44,124 bases of DNA from Campylobacteraceae bacterium (GTDB lineage Bacteria > Campylobacterota > Campylobacteria > Campylobacterales > Sulfurovaceae), in assembly GCA_027063105.1 (NCBI GenBank), contig JAMOSL010000110.1, positions 1 to 44,124 on the forward strand. The letters are read 5' to 3'. Shown here in pieces: positions 41,237-44,124 of the stretch. Position 1 is the first letter of the stretch, and each line of letters starts with the position of its first letter. The position numbers and the translations under genes were made by a program. The notes below the pieces were generated by a model that was not told the DNA's origin, made no database searches, and was given only the letters and a program-made list of their open reading frames with translations.

Positions 41237-42462
41237 TGAAAAATATAGATAATAAACCAACACTGTTTGGATATGGACTAACAACAAAAGCAATAGCATC
41301 ATCTTTAGGTGGTGGATGTATCTTTTTTGATGATAATGTAAAAGAGGCATATTATGATAATGAGAAAAATTATATCTTGCCATCTAATCTATTCAAGCCA
41401 AAAGATAGTAGTTTAGAGGTCACAACTCCTAGTTTAAAACCATCGAATAGATTAATTAAAACAGCTAATAATTTAATCAGTGAGTATGATTATATCTTGC
41501 CTCAAACAGAAGCGAGAACAATATGGATCAGTGGAACAAATGGTAAAACGACAACTACTCAAATGATAACACATTTATTAGAAGATAGGGGTGCTATTAG
41601 TGGAGGAAATATTGGAACACCTCTTGCTCTTTTAGATAAGAAAGCTCCTTTATGGATTTTAGAAACAAGTTCATATACTCTACGACATACTAAAACAGCA
41701 TCACCAGATATATATCTTCTACTTCCTATAACTCCAGATCATTTAGATTGGCATGGAGGAGAAAAAGAGTATACTCAAGATAAATTGAGACCTCTATTAA
41801 CAATGAAAGAGGGTGAATTAGCATTAATTCCAAAAGGTTTGGACATTCCTAAAACTAATGCTTTTATAGTTGAATATGATAGTGTAGAGTTTTTGGCAGA
41901 TTATTTTAAATTAGATATAAGAAAAATAAATTTTAAATCGGCATTTTTAGAAGATGCATTAATAGCATTAGCCGTATCAAAAGTTATATTTGATGAGGTT
42001 AATTACGATTTAATAAATAGTTTTGTTGTAGATGCTCATCGTCAAGAAGAGCAGTTAGATAAATCGGGAAGATTATGGGTAAATGATTCTAAGGCTACAA
42101 ATATAGATGCCTCTATTCAAGCATTAAGAGCTTATAAAGAGAGTCCTATTCATTTAATTATAGGTGGAGATGATAAAGGAGTTGATTTAAATCCTTTATT
42201 TATAGAGTTGAAATTATATGACATTATTATTTATACAATAGGAAATAATAATAATAAACTTTTAGATTTATCTCATGAATATAATATAAATGCTGTAGAA
42301 TCAAAAACAATAGATTTGGCTATTAAAAATATAGATAAAGTATTACAAATAGGTGAGGTAGCATTGTTATCACCTGCATCAGCTAGTTTTGATCAATTTA
42401 CTTCTTATAAAGAGAGAGGAAAAGTATTTTTAGAACTTTCATCTAATTTAAGTTTATTATAA
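41236..42462 (+). CDS. murD: UDP-N-acetylmuramoylalanine-D-glutamate ligase MurD
   Basis: 408 residues, near the short end for the family. It adds D-Glu to UDP-MurNAc-L-Ala. ATP-binding loop GTNGKTTTT at 100-108. The Mur-ligase landmarks SYTLRHTKTASPDI, PDHLDWHGG and NDSKATN are all present, and the C-terminal domain begins near IIGGDDKG. GTG start. Typical Campylobacterota position after mraY. Confidence 0.94.
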   Translation: MKNIDNKPTLFGYGLTTKAIASSLGGGCIFFDDNVKEAYYDNEKNYILPSNLFKPKDSSLEVTTPSLKPSNRLIKTANNLISEYDYILPQTEARTIWISGTNGKTTTTQMITHLLEDRGAISGGNIGTPLALLDKKAPLWILETSSYTLRHTKTASPDIYLLLPITPDHLDWHGGEKEYTQDKLRPLLTMKEGELALIPKGLDIPKTNAFIVEYDSVEFLADYFKLDIRKINFKSAFLEDALIALAVSKVIFDEVNYDLINSFVVDAHRQEEQLDKSGRLWVNDSKATNIDASIQALRAYKESPIHLIIGGDDKGVDLNPLFIELKLYDIIIYTIGNNNNKLLDLSHEYNINAVESKTIDLAIKNIDKVLQIGEVALLSPASASFDQFTSYKERGKVFLELSSNLSLL

Positions 42463-42474
42463 GACTTTTTAGAT

Positions 42475-42480
42475 ATAATT
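42475..42480 (+). promoter_or_regulatory. -10 element of the tRNA-Phe gene
   Basis: TATAAT in TTTTTAGATATAATTTCAG, 22 bp before the mature tRNA, the right spacing for a start a few bases upstream of the 5' end. Same extended context as the typA and dnaN promoters. Confidence 0.6.
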
Positions 42481-42502
42481 TCAGCCACTTCAAATAATTA
42501 GT

Positions 42503-42578
42503 GGCTCCATAGCTCAGTTGGTAGAGCAAAGGATTGAAAATCCTTGTGTCGGCGGTTCGATTCCGTCTGGCGCCACCA
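42503..42578 (+). tRNA. tRNA-Phe (anticodon GAA)
   Basis: 76 nt with encoded CCA. D arm GCTC/GAGC, anticodon stem AAGGA/TCCTT with loop TTGAAAA (GAA), variable loop GTGTC, T arm GGCGG-TTCGATT-CCGTC (one G-U). The acceptor pairs GGCTCCA with TGGCGCC, leaving a T4-C69 mismatch. The two bases before the tRNA (GT) could pair with the discriminator A and the first C of CCA in the precursor. All other conserved tRNA positions look normal. Confidence 0.95.
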
Positions 42579-42657
42579 CTTCAAAAAAACATAACCAAAA
42601 TTAATTATTAAGACTTTAATGCTAAAGTAACCCAATTTGTTACGAAAAACTCAATAT

Positions 42658-42677
42658 AACCCCTAGAATATGGGGTT
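42658..42677 (+). terminator. Terminator after tRNA-Phe
   Basis: AACCCC (42658-42663), loop TAGAATAT, GGGGTT (42672-42677), followed by GATTTTTTG. It suits rho-independent termination of the tRNA transcript, and sits just after the end of the convergent TPR gene. Confidence 0.55.
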
Positions 42678-42724
42678 GATTTTTTGAAGATTAATAATTA
42701 CCTACATATTTATGCAAGGAAAAA

Positions 42725-43699
42725 TTATATACTATCCTTTATTTTTTCCAAAAATCTCTTCATAAGACTCTTTTTTTCTGGCTCATAATCCTTGTAATAT
42801 CGAATATTTTCTATCTTTTTAATATCCCTAAAATACGCTTTTAACTCATCGGGACTTCGGCTATTTATTAAGCTTTTATTAATAATTGATGGTTCATACT
42901 GTGGGTCTATCTCCAAAGATCTATTAAAATGCTCTAATGCCTTCTCTTTCTGTCCTAAGGCTGCACAGCAGAGTCCTAAGTTTCCATGTGTTTGGATAAT
43001 TTTATCACAAAATACTATAGATTTTTCAAAATACTCTTTTGCTTTAGAATAATCTTTAATATCACAATACTCAAAAGCCCTTTTGCATAGTTCATCAGAT
43101 TTTATATACTCCTCTATGGCTACATTTCCAAAAGTTTCTACTATCATATCTGTAAATTTCTTCGCAATTTGATATAACTCACTATTACTATCCTCAATCT
43201 TCATTAAAGAGAGAAACTCAGATGCCATCATTCCTAAATCTTCTTTCTTCTTATAGATTATGGCTTTATTATAAAAAGCTTCTGAAAAAATAGGATATAT
43301 ATCTGTAGCCTTATTTAGATAGATTAATGCCTCATCAAAATTTTTATTCTGAATTTCAATCACACCCATAGCGTAGTTGGTCTGATGATAAGTGGGATAT
43401 TTCTCTAAAAGTTGTTTTATCTTCAACTCTGCAACAGAAAACTGATTCTGTTCCAATAATTCAAGAGCCAAATCAACCTCCTCATCAATTTCAGGAGATA
43501 ATATAGCTATAAATTTTGAATTACTACTCTTATTTACTTTTAACAACTCATGTTGATGATTTAATGAGTAGTGTTGACAACCAACACAACTATTTCCCCT
43601 AATTTCGGCACAGCACTTCGAGCATATAGTTTCATTATCTTTAATGATGCAAACTCTTCTTGATTTACCTTTTTTACATATTGGACATTTTTTTTTCAA
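42725..43699 (-). CDS. TPR-repeat protein with Cys-rich zinc-binding N-terminus
   Basis: 324 residues. The N-terminus has clustered CxxC pairs (C5, C8, C26, C29, C38, C41, plus C17 and C30), probably binding two zinc ions. Several tetratricopeptide repeats follow (about 80-300; YPTYHQTNYAMGVIEIQNKN, AFEYCDIKDYSKAKEYFEKS, GLCCAALGQKEKALEHFNRS). The basic C-terminus ends FLEKIKDSI. A cytoplasmic adaptor or scaffold is likely, partner unknown. The start is preceded by a weak AAGG. Confidence 0.78.
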   Translation of the reverse strand: MKKKCPICKKGKSRRVCIIKDNETICSKCCAEIRGNSCVGCQHYSLNHQHELLKVNKSSNSKFIAILSPEIDEEVDLALELLEQNQFSVAELKIKQLLEKYPTYHQTNYAMGVIEIQNKNFDEALIYLNKATDIYPIFSEAFYNKAIIYKKKEDLGMMASEFLSLMKIEDSNSELYQIAKKFTDMIVETFGNVAIEEYIKSDELCKRAFEYCDIKDYSKAKEYFEKSIVFCDKIIQTHGNLGLCCAALGQKEKALEHFNRSLEIDPQYEPSIINKSLINSRSPDELKAYFRDIKKIENIRYYKDYEPEKKSLMKRFLEKIKDSI

Positions 43700-43835
43700 T
43701 TTTAAACCTTGTACTTTTTATATTTTTTAGTAGAATTCAAAAAAACTCTCTTTTCCCAAATGTCTTACATACTCTTTTACCAACTCATCAAGTGGTTTCA
43801 TAACATCTATCTCCATCCAATCGTCAACGCTCCCT
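43700..43835 (-). other. Intergenic gap with an open-frame remnant
   Basis: About 135 bp with no full gene. The minus strand is open (43727-43858) for a 43-residue peptide with sequence such as GSVDDWMEIDVMKPLDELVK, ending at 43727. It could be the C-terminal remnant of a gene disrupted by the adjoining TnpB fragment, or a small gene starting at ATG 43816. Not recognised. Confidence 0.3.
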
Positions 43836-44124
43836 CTATAGTTGTATCTCTCTCTTGATTAAATACGCCACATTCGCAAAAATGAGGTCATGTATAAGGT
43901 TCAAGCTACCTTATTTAATTGTTTTAGCAAAATTCCTCTAATCTTATCTTGATACCATTGCTCTTCATCTCTCTTAGTATTTTCAATAAGTTTTCTTTTT
44001 CCAAGAAGTCTATCAATCCTCTTCATTAGTGGGAAAAGTACCTCTTTGGAAAAATTATCTCCAGCAATAATAACCTCACTATCACTATAACAAGTTGCAA
44101 ATGTTCTCACTCCTGGGTCAATCG
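43836..44124 (-). pseudogene. TnpB (IS200/IS605-type) fragment, frameshifted
   Basis: Reading the minus strand from the window edge, the frame gives IDPGVRTFATCYSDSE, the RuvC-I motif region of TnpB nucleases with its catalytic Asp. A basic helical stretch follows (LMKRIDRLLGKRKLI...KIRGILLKQLNKVA), then a stop at 43901. The expected continuation (LNLIHDLIFANVAYLIK, equivalent to the NLVDDFHKKLVKFLV part of TnpB) appears in another frame (about 43895-43838) and stops at 43836. The rest of the RuvC domain is missing, so it is a decayed copy. The 5' part lies outside the window. Confidence 0.75.

Overview
This AT-rich window (roughly 30 % GC by eye) reads as chromosomal DNA around the replication origin of a sulfur-oxidising member of the Campylobacterota (formerly Epsilonproteobacteria). 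The evidence is dnaA/dnaN with TTATTCACA/G-type DnaA boxes, a recA-eno-ftsB-like cluster, NifS/NifU-type Fe-S assembly, two futalosine-pathway menaquinone genes (mqnD, mqnA), a mraY-murD pair next to gpmI, and a soxCDYZ cluster of the type these bacteria carry separately from soxXYZAB. I cannot fix the genus from this sequence alone.

Layout. 1-2933: an accessory segment with a truncated Rpn/PDDEXK-type gene, an unrecognised ORF, a rhamnosyltransferase-like GT2 and an acyltransferase-3 membrane protein. 2923-9824: ruvC, divergent dnaA, a 709-bp oriC, then dnaN, pyrG and recJ. 9817-12848: recA, eno, an ftsB-like gene and a secreted Lys/Glu-rich protein on the minus strand. 12943-18710: mqnD, a PAS sensor, tig, nifS, a REPIN-like inverted repeat pair, and nifU interrupted by a mini-intein. 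18757-20727: a three-gene replication module (Cro-like regulator, initiator with iterons inside its own gene, DnaC-like loader) that looks phage- or plasmid-derived. 20882-28646: panC, a PP-loop ATPase, moeA, typA, mqnA, three pseudopilin genes and an rraA-like gene. 28914-38537: soxC, soxD, soxY, soxZ and an accessory operon with two metallo-beta-lactamase-fold proteins, a thioredoxin-like protein, a MOSC protein and two DUF302-type proteins. 38623-44124: gpmI, mraY, murD, tRNA-Phe, a Cys-rich TPR protein and a frameshifted TnpB remnant.

How the genes connect. SoxC needs molybdenum cofactor, and moeA and a MOSC-domain gene are nearby. SoxYZ would carry the sulfur intermediate that SoxCD oxidises in the periplasm. 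The SoxCD electrons presumably enter a respiratory chain based on menaquinone made by the Mqn enzymes. NifS and NifU supply Fe-S clusters.

Most interesting signals. (1) A 157-residue mini-intein in NifU lies exactly at the third cluster-ligand cysteine of the IscU-like scaffold, so splicing must occur before that cysteine sits in its normal context. (2) Five 15-bp iterons at 22-23-bp spacing lie inside a replication initiator gene directly upstream of a helicase-loader gene, the same architecture as lambda O/P. (3) oriC carries two near-identical 66-bp modules with DnaA boxes facing each other across a hairpin, plus a DnaA-trio-like CTA run beside dnaN. (4) A GTAG-bounded inverted pair of REP-like hairpins sits between nifS and nifU. 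(5) A candidate structured 5' leader begins at the predicted start site of soxYZ mRNA.
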